From NCBI GenBank assembly GCA_019787685.1, contig JAHNUO010000002.1:1302001-1366000 (forward strand): a stretch of DNA of 64,000 nt. The letters run 5' to 3'. This DNA is from Chiua virens (Eukaryota; Basidiomycota; Agaricomycetes; Boletales; Boletaceae). Within the stretch, counting starts at the first letter, position 1, and every line of letters starts with the position of its first letter. A model generated the notes under the pieces. It worked only from the letters and a program-made list of their open reading frames with translations. It was not told where the DNA came from and ran no database searches. Shown in pieces: positions 53,157 through 64,000 of this stretch. Both the position numbers and the translations under genes were made by a program.

Positions 53157-55277
53157 TCAGTCTTCTTCATTCGTATCGATAACACCTTCTTCCGAGCTAG
53201 TCTCCGCAGGACAGTAGGTTGAAAACGAAAATGACTTTGCCAAGAAACTCCCTGGATTGAATACATGACAACCAGAATAAGTCAACTTGTACTTTTCGTA
53301 CTTGTCGGCAAGAACGACCTTGTGAACAGTCTCATAAACGCTAGGTAGTCGAACAAAATTGTAATTTCTTACGGTTGTCGGTAATGGGTACAAGCGCAAC
53401 GCGTGATCATAATCACTCAATGTCGGTTGGACTTGGGATGTCAAGGGTGTCAGATGGCTTTGGTCCAGGATTGTCTGCACGAGCTAGGAGCGCTCGTTCA
53501 GTGTGTACAGAGGAAGACCAGTGGTATAACTTACATATCTTCTCAAATCTTCACCCGTGACGTTCGGCTTGACTTCCACTGTATTTCGCAACATTCGGGC
53601 CATGGTATCTTCGCGAAAAATCACAATCTCCTGCGCAAAAAATTTCAGCCTACAAGGATTACTCGCAAAGTGCGCTTTCGGCACTTTCGCTCTCAGTCGA
53701 GACGTGAACGTCGAAAGTATCGGTTTTCGCGGCAGAGTCACATTGCTCGTCAGATCAAGTGGGCCCGGGACGAAGACAAAGTGAGTTGTACGGGTGATCT
53801 GAGGGTACGCGGCAATGAGTTGACCAAGGGAATCAAAGTTTTCTGTTCGATTGATTTCAGTCCTTGATGCAGTATAGAGGTGAATTCTAACATACCCTGA
53901 TATCGTTGAATATCTTGCCCACTACCTTGAACAATTGATCGACTGGTGAAATTCCCACACATGACAATGACTCTAGGTATGAAGCTGTTCTCAATGCAGT
54001 TATCGAACATTTTTTGAAGCCCGACGAAGGTTTTCGGATTGTCCAACCAGACATCGGACAGGAAAAAAAAGTAGACGTCCGAAAGCTCCTCCCGAACACG
54101 GCGGGCATAGTTTGACTGGACGGGATTAGCCACGGATTATCCTTAAAAAAATACAACGTACATCTTCCAATAGGGTGGTCGAGCCCTTTCCGAGAAAATC
54201 CATGTGGCCATATAACGAGCTACACAAATAAGTCTGCTTTCTCAGTCCATCCGAAAGTGGCCTACCGAGCCGTTTCGCGATCTTCGCAGGGAGGTTGACC
54301 CATAGCAATCACTTCCAAGGTACCTTCTTCCGTATACTCGCCTTCTATGAGAGCAATACAACCTTCAGTGTACAATCCTTCCCCGGGGTCGTCCTTGAAC
54401 AAAGTTAGCACCTCAAGTTACACAGCGCATCAACCGTCCTACCAACTTGGAAACGTCTAGCACGACGTGTCCATCGGCATCTTCAAGGCACAGCTTCCCT
54501 TCCATGTTATGCGCGAGCATGCCAAGGAGCAAGAATCTCTCTCCAGCTCTACCCAGAAGCTGTTTAGTCGATTTTAACTGTCTCAAGATTCATGGGAATA
54601 GATTTCGCCCGATATCGCTGCCTTGATCATACCGTCACAAGATGCTCCCGATCACGAGAGGGTAATGTGGAGGGTGAAAAGTGTTCGTTGCGTAGTATAC
54701 TTTGTTTGATGATATGAAGTCTGTTACGCGCAGATGTTATGCGTGACTCTGCTGTGCCAGACATCGTCGGTTGCACTGGGGATCTTGGAACCTTGTGATG
54801 AAGAAAGGAAGAACGTAATGGTAGACATACCTTTCGAAAATCCCCCGTTCGTGCGACCAGTTCCAAGTCGGCATCTCGAATGCATCAATTATGTAAAAAT
54901 GATTTTCAGGATCAAGCAGCTCTGTTTCAGCTTGATCGCCGGGACCTTGGTCTTGAAGAGCTTCGTATACTCTCTGGAGGACAGAAAGAGATACCTTCAT
55001 AGCAGCGTCTGCACGAAACAGTTCAGAACATGACACGGCGGGAGAGTTAGATAGCTCACCATCTTGCTTGTTGTACTCCCTAGCGATTGTCTCGATAGAA
55101 AACTCGATTTCTTCGTTAGCAATCTCATGACGGTCGAGAATTTCCTCCAGAAATTGTAATGCTTCAGGGCCAAGCGAGTGACTGTACTTGCGAAAGACCT
55201 GGAAAATGTATTGGAACACTGAAAGCTATAAAGAGACGACTGACTTTGATGATAATTCTCTGGTGTGTATCAGCCAT
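53157..55277 (-). CDS. dpb2: DNA polymerase epsilon subunit B (Dpb2/POLE2)
   Basis: Essential non-catalytic subunit of the leading-strand polymerase, linking it to the CMG helicase through GINS. About ten exons and about 550 residues. An N-terminal helical domain ([39 protein letters not shown]) leads to an OB fold ([40 protein letters not shown]). The calcineurin-like inactive phosphodiesterase follows: [66 protein letters not shown] and [12 protein letters not shown], then [19 protein letters not shown]. Metal ligands of true phosphatases are replaced, as is normal in B subunits. It is divergent from the PHAF1-like gene (132 bp). Confidence 0.93.
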
Positions 55278-55409
55278 GTTGGAGGTAAAGGAAGCTCAGA
55301 GTCAGAGATGGAAGGTTCGGTAACCGAGTCGGAGCCACCCGATTAGGATGAGTCTCCCTTGAAGCTAGCGCCGCTAGTACTCAGGACAAGACGGTGTGCA
55401 ACGTTGATC

Positions 55410-56922
55410 ATGTTCTCGACACTCGACCTCGAGATAAAACCAGGATCAGGCATAGGGATGTTTGAATTAGGTCCGTGAGCATGTATTGTACAATGTGCAG
55501 TTTCACCTGATCGAGAGCCCCTAGGTTCATCCCTCTGGTCCGTCGTTTCCACCCTGCGAACCCTCCAGCATTTGTTCCCCCAGGTGGAAGTCAAATTTGA
55601 CCCGGAAAATGCGTCCACCACGCCAGTGATACTCCATCTTCGCCCGTACTTTGATCTGCTCTTCTCCGCTTATCATCAGCGGTTGCACACTATCTGCTTG
55701 AGAAAGCCAAGAGATGCCTATCCCCCGATAACGCTAAGATACAAGGAATCCGTCATATCTTCAGGCGGGGAGCCTTTGGTCAGGGTCCAGATCAGCCGGA
55801 CTTTTGGTCCAACGTATCCAGGGGACGAGCTGAGATATCCCGGCGTGTGGTTCAGTTTTGACGATGATGCAATCACCGAAGGCATCAAAGGTGGCTCGTC
55901 GCACGCAACTCCAGACAATAGGTCAAAGGAGGTCAAACGTATCATTATTACGCAGAAAGATGTGCAGGGTGAAGAACGCGACCCTCTGGACGAAGTCACT
56001 CTTTGCCCAGTCATGTATGGGGACATTTCGCGAGCTATTATCAAGGTAGGAGTACATCGTACCTCTATTTCTATGTCCTCCCTATGTTACCTTTACAGGT
56101 TAAAAATGGCATTGTCCTTCACTTCTATGGCCCTTCCGGTCCTTCGTCATCCTCTCTTCACGTCCGTCTGGGCGAAACAACTGCGCAAGATCTCAATATT
56201 GATCTAGGAAGTCCACCGAGAATATTCTACAAGGATGACGAGCGAATGGCAATCCATTCTCCAAGCCCCCACTTAGAGGACGACAGTCAGGGCACAGATT
56301 GTAAGTTACTTGTTCTCAAGGGAAGACCTCTTGTCATGGTCACTAGACTTCTATAATTATTTCAGCCACGGAATCGACTTCCTAATTTCTGGTCAGACGC
56401 ACTTGGTGCGCAAGATCATACTGCACTCCAACGTGGTGAGGGCCGAAGTTTCACCCTCCCTTGCTCAAGGTTGAGTTGCTGTTTTCTTTAAAAGCCTGGT
56501 TCCCCTTTATTCGAACGGTACAAACGTTGTCCATGGGAGTTAGAAGGAAAGCCGGAGGACGATGAAGATGGTAAGTGACACTAAGTTACTAGATCGGAGT
56601 GCGACTCAATGGCCCAGATTCACCTCCAAGGATGCGTTTCACCGATAAAGTGAGGGGTTTGTTCCTGTCCACCTTGTGTTATTCAAGTGTCCCAGTTCGA
56701 AGCGATCAGCCATTTTCTCAGCCCGAGGGATCCTCCGCCATCAATGGTACAGGACCGCACTGAAAATGAGGATAATATTACTCTACCGAGTGCGACTTCA
56801 AGTGAGATTCACTGACGTGTTACTCGGCGTCGGCTCACACTCGGTCAGGACTGTACGGTTACGATGGGGTGATCTTGGAAGTGAACGAAGCATCCCAGGT
56901 TGTAGCTGTCATGTTGTTTTGA
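55410..56922 (+). CDS. UPF0183/PHAF1 (C16orf70-like) protein
   Basis: Member of UPF0183; the animal homologue PHAF1 localises to phagophores with BCAS3, while the fungal role is unknown. Eight exons, beginning 55410-55470, 55525-56045 and 56099-56300. Family blocks: LEIKPGSGIGMFELGSSLWS at the N-terminus, LFPQVEVKFDP, VILHLRPYFDLLFSAYHQRL, YPGVWFSFDDD, GIVLHFYGPSG, YNYFSHGIDFLISGQTHLVR and KIILHSNVPGSPLFERYKRC. It ends LYGYDGVILEVNEASQVVAV. The first exon is short (61 nt), so the true start is easy to miss. Its stop is just 31 bp from the stop of the convergent nucleotidase gene, so the 3' UTRs must overlap. Confidence 0.9.
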
Positions 56923-56953
56923 CAAAGCTCAGTTATATACGCGTTGTGCATAA

Positions 56954-57959
56954 TTAGCTGGAAAAAACATCTGGCCATATCACCCTAAGCTCTTCTAAAT
57001 CGTTGATCACAGCGATGCCATCCATGTCTGCAGCTGAATCGCCATCAATGCTAAGCGTCTTCTTCTGTCCACCTTCCACGACATCCATGCCTGCTTCGTG
57101 GAAGTGTACACATCGGCCCCAACCCAGCCTTCGAGCAGCAATCACATTCGTTTTACTGTCGTCTACGAATAAGCATTTAGAGGGATCTGAGACATTCGCG
57201 ATCTTCATTGCCTACCAACAAGTTAGCTTGGATCGGATTCGACGCGAAAGTGGCGTAAATCCTCACGTTATGAAAATACTCTGGCTCTGGCTTACAAGTA
57301 AAATTCGGTTGTTCGTAGTCGCAGTATACCAGTCCTTCTATTTGATCATGGACATTTAATAACTTGAGCACACGATTGGCATGCTGCTATTTTGTTAGGA
57401 CTCGTTCAAACTCTCGACGGGAAGCACGTACGTTCTTGTATGCGTTGGTCAGAGCCCACACACGTACTTTCTTTCTGTCTAGGTCTTCGAATAATTTCCT
57501 CAAACTTGGGTTCGGTTTGATACATTCCTCCAGAGGAAGAGTGCCATCACATTTCCGATCAAAATCAAGAGGGTCTGAGTGGCAGTCAATCAAACACCTC
57601 AAGGAAGACATCATTCTTTGATGCAATCACCTATGTCGTGATGCTGCGTGAGGCCGCGCAGAGCGAGTCCGTATTGCGAGTAGTACTTGTGATGCAGTTC
57701 CGACGCTTCAGCTTCGTTGAGGCCCAGGGAAACAAAGTATGCTGCAGGGAATATTGTGAGAAATACACTGCGTCAATAGTGAGAGAACACACCATGGATC
57801 CGTTCGCCCATCGCATGGGATATCTTGGTGCTCGTAGAATAGAGGGTGTTGTCTATGTCAAACCAGACGACCTTGCGGGAATCTTTCGGAGACACTGAGG
57901 GAGAGAGACATGGACAACGCTGATCTTTCCACACCTTCCAAAGTTCCATTCACAGACAT
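56954..57959 (-). CDS. HAD-family pyrimidine/nucleotide 5'-nucleotidase (Sdt1/Phm8-like)
   Basis: Soluble haloacid-dehalogenase phosphatase; yeast Sdt1 and Phm8 dephosphorylate pyrimidine nucleotides and lysophosphatidic acid or NMPs. Six exons. Motif I KVVWFDIDNTLYS (DxDxT) follows a short first exon and a 40-nt intron. The cap domain has YFVSLGLNEAEASELHHKYY and RGLTQHHDID. Motif II is VRVWALTNAYKN, motif III lies around FTCKPEPEYFHN and motif IV is CLFVDDSKTNVIAARRLGW. All catalytic residues are present. The start at 57959 faces the ribosomal eL6 gene, and the stop lies 31 bp from the UPF0183 gene. Confidence 0.9.
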
Positions 57960-58289
57960 GATCATGAAGTGGGTATCGTTCACTACAGTGAGCTGTCAGA
58001 GTGCTAGCTGGCATCTTAAGTAGGATAGGATATATTTGGAATGTAGTTCACACATGTCAAACTCCGACACGCCGTCTCATCGCTGTATACCCTCACCGTG
58101 GCGATCGACATTCTCGACAACAAAATCCTCAAGACCAACGACCCGTGAGTCCGATTTTCGTCTACACCTCAGAGACAGTTCCAAATAGACATGCTTGTGC
58201 ACTGCGTTCATTCGGTGGAAGGATCATTTCTGTTGGATGCCTCGCTGGTAACTTGGATGTATCGACCTGGCTGACACTTGCATATTTAG
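57960..58289. promoter_or_regulatory. Divergent promoter region of the nucleotidase gene and rpl6, with probable rpl6 5' UTR intron
   Basis: 330 bp without its own gene. An intron in the rpl6 leader is likely: donor GTGAGT at 58145 and acceptor TTGCATATTTAG ending at 58289, directly before the ATG. Leader introns ending at the start codon are common in fungal ribosomal protein genes. No TATA box is evident. Confidence 0.4.
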
Positions 58290-59037
58290 ATGGCCCGCAC
58301 AAAACAACTCGCACCCGGCATTTCCGCACGGAGTCCCCAGGCCGTTGCTCGCCGTAGTTTGAAGGGCCTCAAAATTTCAGAGTCACAAGCTCCCGCGACC
58401 AAAGAGGTCCAGGTTGGTGGCGAGAAGAATGGCAGTACCCGTCTCGTCCCCACATCAAAGGCACCCCGCTACTACCCCGCAGAAGACGTTCGTCAACCAA
58501 AGAAAAGCCGCAAATCGCCTAAACCAGCCAAGCTCCGCCCATCTATCACTCCAGGGACCGTCCTCATCGTGCTTGCTGGTCGTTTCAGGGGGAAGAGAGT
58601 GGTGTTCTTGAAGCAGCTGGAAAGCGGGTTGCTGTTGGTGACGGGTCCATACAAGATCAACGGAGTTCCCCTACGGAGGTTGAACCAAGCATACGTCATT
58701 GCTACATCGACAAAGGTTGACCTGGAAGGCTTCGAGGTAGGTCTCTTGCTAATTTTCCAGCAACCCTTGAATTGATCATCGGCAGGTCGACCCCAAGCTC
58801 GCTGACGCATACTTTGCCAAGGGTGTCGTCAAGGGCGCAACTTCTGCAGAGGCGGAGTTCTTTGAGGAGGGTAAGCCCAAGCCAAAGGAGCCCTTCCCGG
58901 AAGCCAAGTCGGCTGATCAGAAGGAGGTGGACAAGGTTGTCGTTGCAGCTGTTCAGAAGCAGGCAAACCTGGCCAAGTACCTGAAAGCCACGTTCGGTCT
59001 TACCAAGGGACAATTTCCTCATCAAATGGTGTTTTGA
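58290..59037 (+). CDS. rpl6: 60S ribosomal protein eL6
   Basis: Structural protein of the large ribosomal subunit. Two exons (58290-58736, 58786-59037) give 232 residues. The conserved core is [60 protein letters not shown] and [10 protein letters not shown], with a Lys/Glu-rich C-terminal region ([18 protein letters not shown]) and the end [19 protein letters not shown]. The N-terminus, [15 protein letters not shown], is basic as expected; by chance or otherwise its first six residues equal those of histone H3. The ATG directly follows an acceptor-like TTTAG. Firm assignment. Confidence 0.95.
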
Positions 59038-59261
59038 GACTGCAACATTTATGCTACGGGAAAAATATGGCGCTGTGTGCTATGTAAACTATGATATGTC
59101 GCATTGCACTACATGACTTGTCGTTTTCCTTATTATCGATCACGTGTGCGAGTCATTAGAGCGCGCGCTGTCTCACGACATCCACCACCAACTCTCCTTT
59201 TCTACATTACACCCAGCCGTGGTGTATAACCACAACCACGCGCTCTAACTATTCCCAACCA

Positions 59262-62200
59262 ATGCTAACCGTTCAATTCAGCTCGCGCCTCGTCCTCACT
59301 GGTCTTGCTCTTGCCGCTGCGTTCTTCCAATGGCCGACAACCACGTTTTCTTGGTTTCTTCTCGCCTCCTGGCCTTTTGGAGCGCTATTATTCTTATACA
59401 TCTCTCGTGTTTATCTCGCGCCATATGTCCTCATGCGTTTCTCGAGCCACATTCGAGTCCGGAGTGTCAGCTTGCGTTCCATACGCGGTCTATACTTTCG
59501 CAAAGGCAACCGGACTTGGCGAATCGACCGCTTTGTATACTCCTACCGTTCTTCCACGGATGATGGTCCCAGAAGACTATGCTTTAGGATTGAAGGTTTT
59601 ACATTGGACATCGAACCTCCCCCTGTCCCTCATCCGCCTCCACCACGTCGGACTCACAGACGCGGACTCACACTTGCAGACCTTTCCCCATCTCCCCTCG
59701 CCCTCCATCTATGGTCTCTGTTGTCAAGTCTGTATGTTGTGTTTGATCCCGTGGTCCGACCTGTCATTCGCCTCGTCGTAAATGCAGTACTGCAGCAGGT
59801 TATTCGTTTCATCCCGAGGCTTATGGAAACTGTTCAAGTCGATATTGACCGAGCGGTAGTCTCATACGTTGGCTTCCCCCAATTGCAGCTCGTCGTGCAA
59901 AAAGTGACGTTCGAAAGCCATGTTTCCTTCGCTCAGAGCCCTCAACTTCCCCCGATTAGAACTCGTGTTCCTTCAAGTAGTCAGGTTTTAAGTGCGCGAG
60001 CTCTGGCGATGGGCGCTTGGAAATCGCGTCTCTCCCATGGGTTTCAGCGTGCTTGGACCCGTACCTGGAATGATACGTTAGGGCGAATGACGGGCTCCAT
60101 CTCGTATGATCTCGTAGTACGAGAGGTTCACGGTTTCATCCCGTCTGATGGACTTGTGCAGCTGGGTAGGTTGGGTTGGGGCTTTATTTAGATGATGCTG
60201 ACTTCAAATTCCAAGGCATATCCGAAAGTGGAACAATCTTGCACTCGCCTGAGTCATTCTTCATCACTGGTTCGGCACGCTTTAGCCCAATGGATGGTAC
60301 CATTGAGCCCTGCAGCATCCAGAATCAAATCAAGGTGGGAGACATCCGCGTGAATGTCGATACTCTGCAACGTTGGTTATCGCACCTCAAGAGTGTACCC
60401 GAAAATATACCGGTTTCGCCTCCTAGGTCTCTGAACACAACTCACTCTCCATGGTTGAAAAGTCCTTTTAATACAGTGAGTTCTCTCGTGAACGTCGTTT
60501 CTACAAATCGTACTGACTTTGGCAAGTCTTTCACGGTCCCAGATGTTCGAGTGGCAAAGCGAAGGAAGGGAAGTATCAAGGTGCGTATTGCGTTGTCAAT
60601 TTCAGCGTCACCTGCGTTTAATGACGACGTTTCAGCCTCTCGACCTTGTCGCGTCTGCCAGTCTCATTCTGGATTCTGTTACTGTGTCACGAAATATTGG
60701 TTGCCACAAGTACAACGTTGTCTTCAAGGCACTTGCCTGCTCTTGCGAGCCCAGCAATGGATCAGCGAACCCAGCCCATTGCGCTTGGCTAGGAAAGTCT
60801 TCAAGTAGATCGCGGGCGTTCTTGTTTCGCGCAAGGCTCCAAAGTGTCTTACTACACCGGCTGTCTGGAGTGGCAGAATCAAACCCTCCTATTTTATCTA
60901 TCGGTTCTACCTCGGTCGACGCTACGTTATCGGATTGGCCTTCAATACTGTCTGCTGATCCTTCGCCTTCCTGCGATATCAATACACCATCTGTGTTCCT
61001 GGACGTCCATATCAGTACTCTGTCGTTCGCAGACCGCCTTACCGCGTCGTTTGATCTGATTATGGAGTTGAACTCCCTTAAGAGTCCGCCATCCAAAGCG
61101 CGAGAAACACACTTGCCGACCTTAATCTCGCCGGTTCCCTGGACTGCTGTGAACCTGGGGGTAGGAAGTATTAGTGCCCGGGTTATATGTGCCGATGTTC
61201 CAGGAGTCCAGGAGCCGTTCTCAGTGGAACTGGAAACCGAAGGGATAGTTTTTACTTCTTCTTCCAGCTTCTGCATTGGAGTAATGACGACTCAGCATCT
61301 CTCACCTGATGGAGAGCTCCCGTTCCACATGACATGTCCTTTTAGCTTCCATTTGCGCCCAGTCTTCTTGCGGCTACGTCCCCATTCCTCAACTTCCGCT
61401 ATCCGACGTATGTCCAGGTGGGGTTCAGAATGCACGAGCAACGACACCCTACTCTCTATTGAGGCTGTGGAAGCTACTGGGATGTTAACGGGTGTTGGTG
61501 TATCAAATGATGATGGCCAAGTTGTACGCACCACGTTGAACACTCAAACCATGTACGCCGATCTTCATTGCTACACGGAGGCTAGCATGGTGGAGTTATG
61601 GCATCCTGAACGACTCAGACTCCTGAGCATCCTATTGTCGCTTCTTTCAGCCCGCTGGCCCTCCTCACGCGCAAAAAACACCCACTCCTCATCAGCGCCA
61701 AAACTTGTGGGCTGTTCTGTTTCCTTTTCGGTCGCGCGATTCGTGCTGTTCGTTACGGGTTGCGACATTAACCCTAACGCCGACAAGGATATCACTCGCG
61801 GAATCGCGTTCAGCACGGGATTTTCACTGCGATATTGCTCTATAAACACGGAGCAGAGACACGCTATCCCATTTTCTCGGTCGAACTCTCGAAACAGGGC
61901 GGAGCTGTGTTTGCCTGCCGATCGAGTTGATGATGGCCTGCTGGAGAGGATTTCCATACTTCTAACACAGATGTGACCGTCGGGAAACTTGTACTCTGGA
62001 ACACGACCATGCGCGCTGCCGCTGCCGATAAGTTCTCAATGGATGATCCACGTATCACAGAAAGAGACAGTCCTCTCCTGGCTTCTAAACAGCTCCTGTT
62101 GGTCAAAGGTTTTATCGCAGACGTCACATTGACTCCGCAGGACGCCACAGGACTCCGGAGGATCTGCATGTGATGTGACATTCAGTGCAGAGGATGCACT

Positions 62201-64000
62201 GACACACTTCGAGCTTGGTCTTATATACTCGGCCCTTCTTGCATTACAAACGATTCAAACCCTTCAGCAGTGTGCAACCTCTTCTCGGACCCCGAAATTC
62301 CCGTCGGACTTTACGCGACAAACCATGGTGAATGTCCATGGGACACTCAAAGCCACTCGAATACGTCTGCGTTTCATGGACGAGACTGCGATCGCACGAG
62401 TTAATTACCTCAATGTCACGTTCACCCCTCACGAGGCTCGCTGCTCCATCAACTCATTGCTTGTATGGGTCCCAGTCAATCGAGGGCGGTCGATCGTTGA
62501 AGTATCAGAACCGGATGCAACTTGGGAGGAGTTTGGCCGTTTGCACAGGTGCACTTTGTCGCTTGCTCCGTCCTTGCAAGGTCCCATTCTGGTGGACAGC
62601 GATAGCTTACGGATCCGAATCCCTTCTGGCTATGTCTTCGCCGAACTTCAGCTTGCCGTGGTGGTCACCATCAAGGCGATTAGACACCTGGTCCACACAG
62701 TTCAAAACGCCAAATTTTCTCCTATTCTAGCTCCAGAGGGCGAGTCCGCGATGCTCGTTCCCGATCTCGCCTTTACTTGCCGGATGTTTTGCTTCGAGGC
62801 CGCGGATGACTCTTTCGAGAGTCAGTTGGGATTCAATTTCAGGATTGGCCTTGCGGCAGCAAAAGCTAGACTTCACCGGGAAGAAGCCTTTGACGCAAAG
62901 GTGACGGCGATTATATCGGGGAATGAAGCAACGTCGAGTACCCCAATCGTCAACAGAGATTATCAGTTTGGCGGAGAGCATTCAGTGTCGGTCCAAGATG
63001 CTCGCGAACGTTTGAATCTCGCGCACAGTCTAGACTGGATAACTAGGCACCGCCAATACATTCGAGAACGAGTAGCTCGAGAAGACTTGTTTTATCGCGA
63101 ACTTCATGGCGCAATACCACTGAAACGACCCACGAAACTTCCCAATCTCGTCAAGCTTGCGAAGACTTTGCGCATTCCTCCGCTGCTTCGCATTACAGTA
63201 TCAGATCTCCATCTACACCTTCAACGTCCTACTTTCCTCCTGGACAGTTGTCCTCATTTCTGCACGAACAAGGGGGTGGCATACCTTACGAGACCTGCTA
63301 CTCTTTGCTTATTCCCATGCACCTCAACATCTCTCTCACCGCCGCTCAGGTTTCCATCCGTGACTATCCGTTACCGTTGCTTTATATCCCTTCCAGGCCT
63401 AGCGATTGTAGATCTCCGTCACTGATTTTTGATTCTGACCTTGTCGTCGCCGAAGCAATGGGTCCTCCTCAGTCGGTTGATTGGATCCCTTGTCCTGTCG
63501 CCGGTATTGAAGACGGATTCACGCCCAGTCACCCTTTCATAGTCCGTGTCCCAAAGACCCTAATGCCAGTGAAGACATACGCTCGACCACTTATATCAGT
63601 TCTGACTGATCTGCCGACAGCTTTCGCTTGGGGCGTTAGCTACAGTCCAGCGATCCAGGATATTGTCCGCTTTTTGGATAGCTTGACTCCTGAAACTCGG
63701 GATCGATCCCCACACCTAGGATTTTGGGACAAGGTAAGAACCCATTTGTCATTTGTCACAAGGTGTCCTAACTTTGGAGGTCCTCAGTTAAGGTTGATCT
63801 TTCACTGGACAATCGAAATTTCGTTCAAAGAAGAAGTCCGCCTATATATTAAAGGTGCGAACACTCGGTGTATTTACATGCAAATGCTGACACCTTGCCA
63901 GGCAATCGCAATCCGTATATCTTGGACAGAGATGGCGCCGGTTTTGCACTATGTTGGCAGGGTGAACCACAAATCAGTATCGGTGCTCGAAACAAGGACC
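59262..64000 (+). CDS. fmp27: Fmp27/SABRE/BLTP2 bridge-like lipid transfer protein, 5' part (runs off the right edge)
   Basis: Very large repeating-beta-groove protein that moves lipids at ER-plasma membrane contacts. Only the first about 1,500 residues are inside the window. The N-terminus is hydrophobic (VLTGLALAAAFFQWPTTTF), then RSVSLRSIRGLYFRKG and ARALAMGAWKSRL. Near the edge the family-defining GFWDK block appears: LGFWDKLRLIFHWTIEISF, then YIKGNRNPYILDRDGAGFAL. Introns at 60581-60635, 61909-61970 (GTTTGC donor) and two near the end are clear. Two frame changes fit only very short introns (60166-60191, 26 nt; 62123-62150, 28 nt). A third, at 63231-63236 (ACTTTCC), looks like a missing T. 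Family assignment is firm; exon details here are less sure. Confidence 0.88.

Noticed and set aside
61909..61970. Suspected frameshift in Fmp27 at AELC...TQM
   Set aside because: A GTTTGC...CTAACACAG intron with a consensus branch site explains the frame change; the same donor type is used by ckb1 and pdb1.

Overview
This is a gene-dense nuclear window from a filamentous basidiomycete, most likely an Agaricomycete. The evidence is ordinary eukaryotic housekeeping genes split by many introns of about 45-65 nt with GT-AG ends, very short intergenic gaps, and protein families typical of mushrooms and their relatives (RNAi Argonautes with an RGG tail, FEX fluoride channel, trifunctional His4, Rrn7, Fmp27). 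I could not fix the genus. No transposon ORF, rRNA, tRNA or CRISPR array is visible.

Layout. 1-10 kb: the end of an unknown gene, ESCRT-III Did2/CHMP1, fluoride exporter FEX, casein kinase 2 beta, ribosomal eL36, a VTT-domain membrane protein and a proline-rich unknown. 10-20 kb: an EF-hand mitochondrial carrier, an amidohydrolase plus SDR pair, pyruvate dehydrogenase E1 beta, His4 and a small coiled-coil protein. 20-32 kb: the accessory part of the window, a tandem segmental duplication of about 6 kb carrying two full-length Argonaute genes, with an alpha/beta hydrolase next to copy 2 and only a decayed remnant of that hydrolase next to copy 1. 32-41 kb: NAD-isocitrate dehydrogenase Idh1, a conserved unknown, glutamine synthetase, an Erj5-like J-protein and Rrn7. 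41-57 kb: a low-complexity unknown, centromeric histone CENP-A, a Gfd2-like DEDDh nuclease, ceramide synthase Lag1, Rex3, AP-1 sigma, Cox18, Dpb2 and a UPF0183/PHAF1 protein. 57-64 kb: Sdt1-like nucleotidase, ribosomal eL6 and the 5' part of Fmp27/BLTP2, which runs off the right edge.

Functionally the window is mostly unlinked housekeeping genes in divergent or convergent pairs. Mitochondrial and carbon/nitrogen functions recur: Pdb1, Idh1, the carrier, Cox18 and Gln1.

Most unusual points: the tandem Argonautes with shared TATA-containing promoters; candidate 3-nt microexons in both Argonautes and in the gene at 34.3-35.8 kb; a set of GC-AG introns and introns of 26-41 nt; the compact CENP-A gene; and a few single-base reading-frame breaks (carrier, Lag1, Cox18, Fmp27) that may be sequence errors or real lesions. 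All exon models were read by eye from splice signals, frame continuity and recalled family conservation. No search was run.
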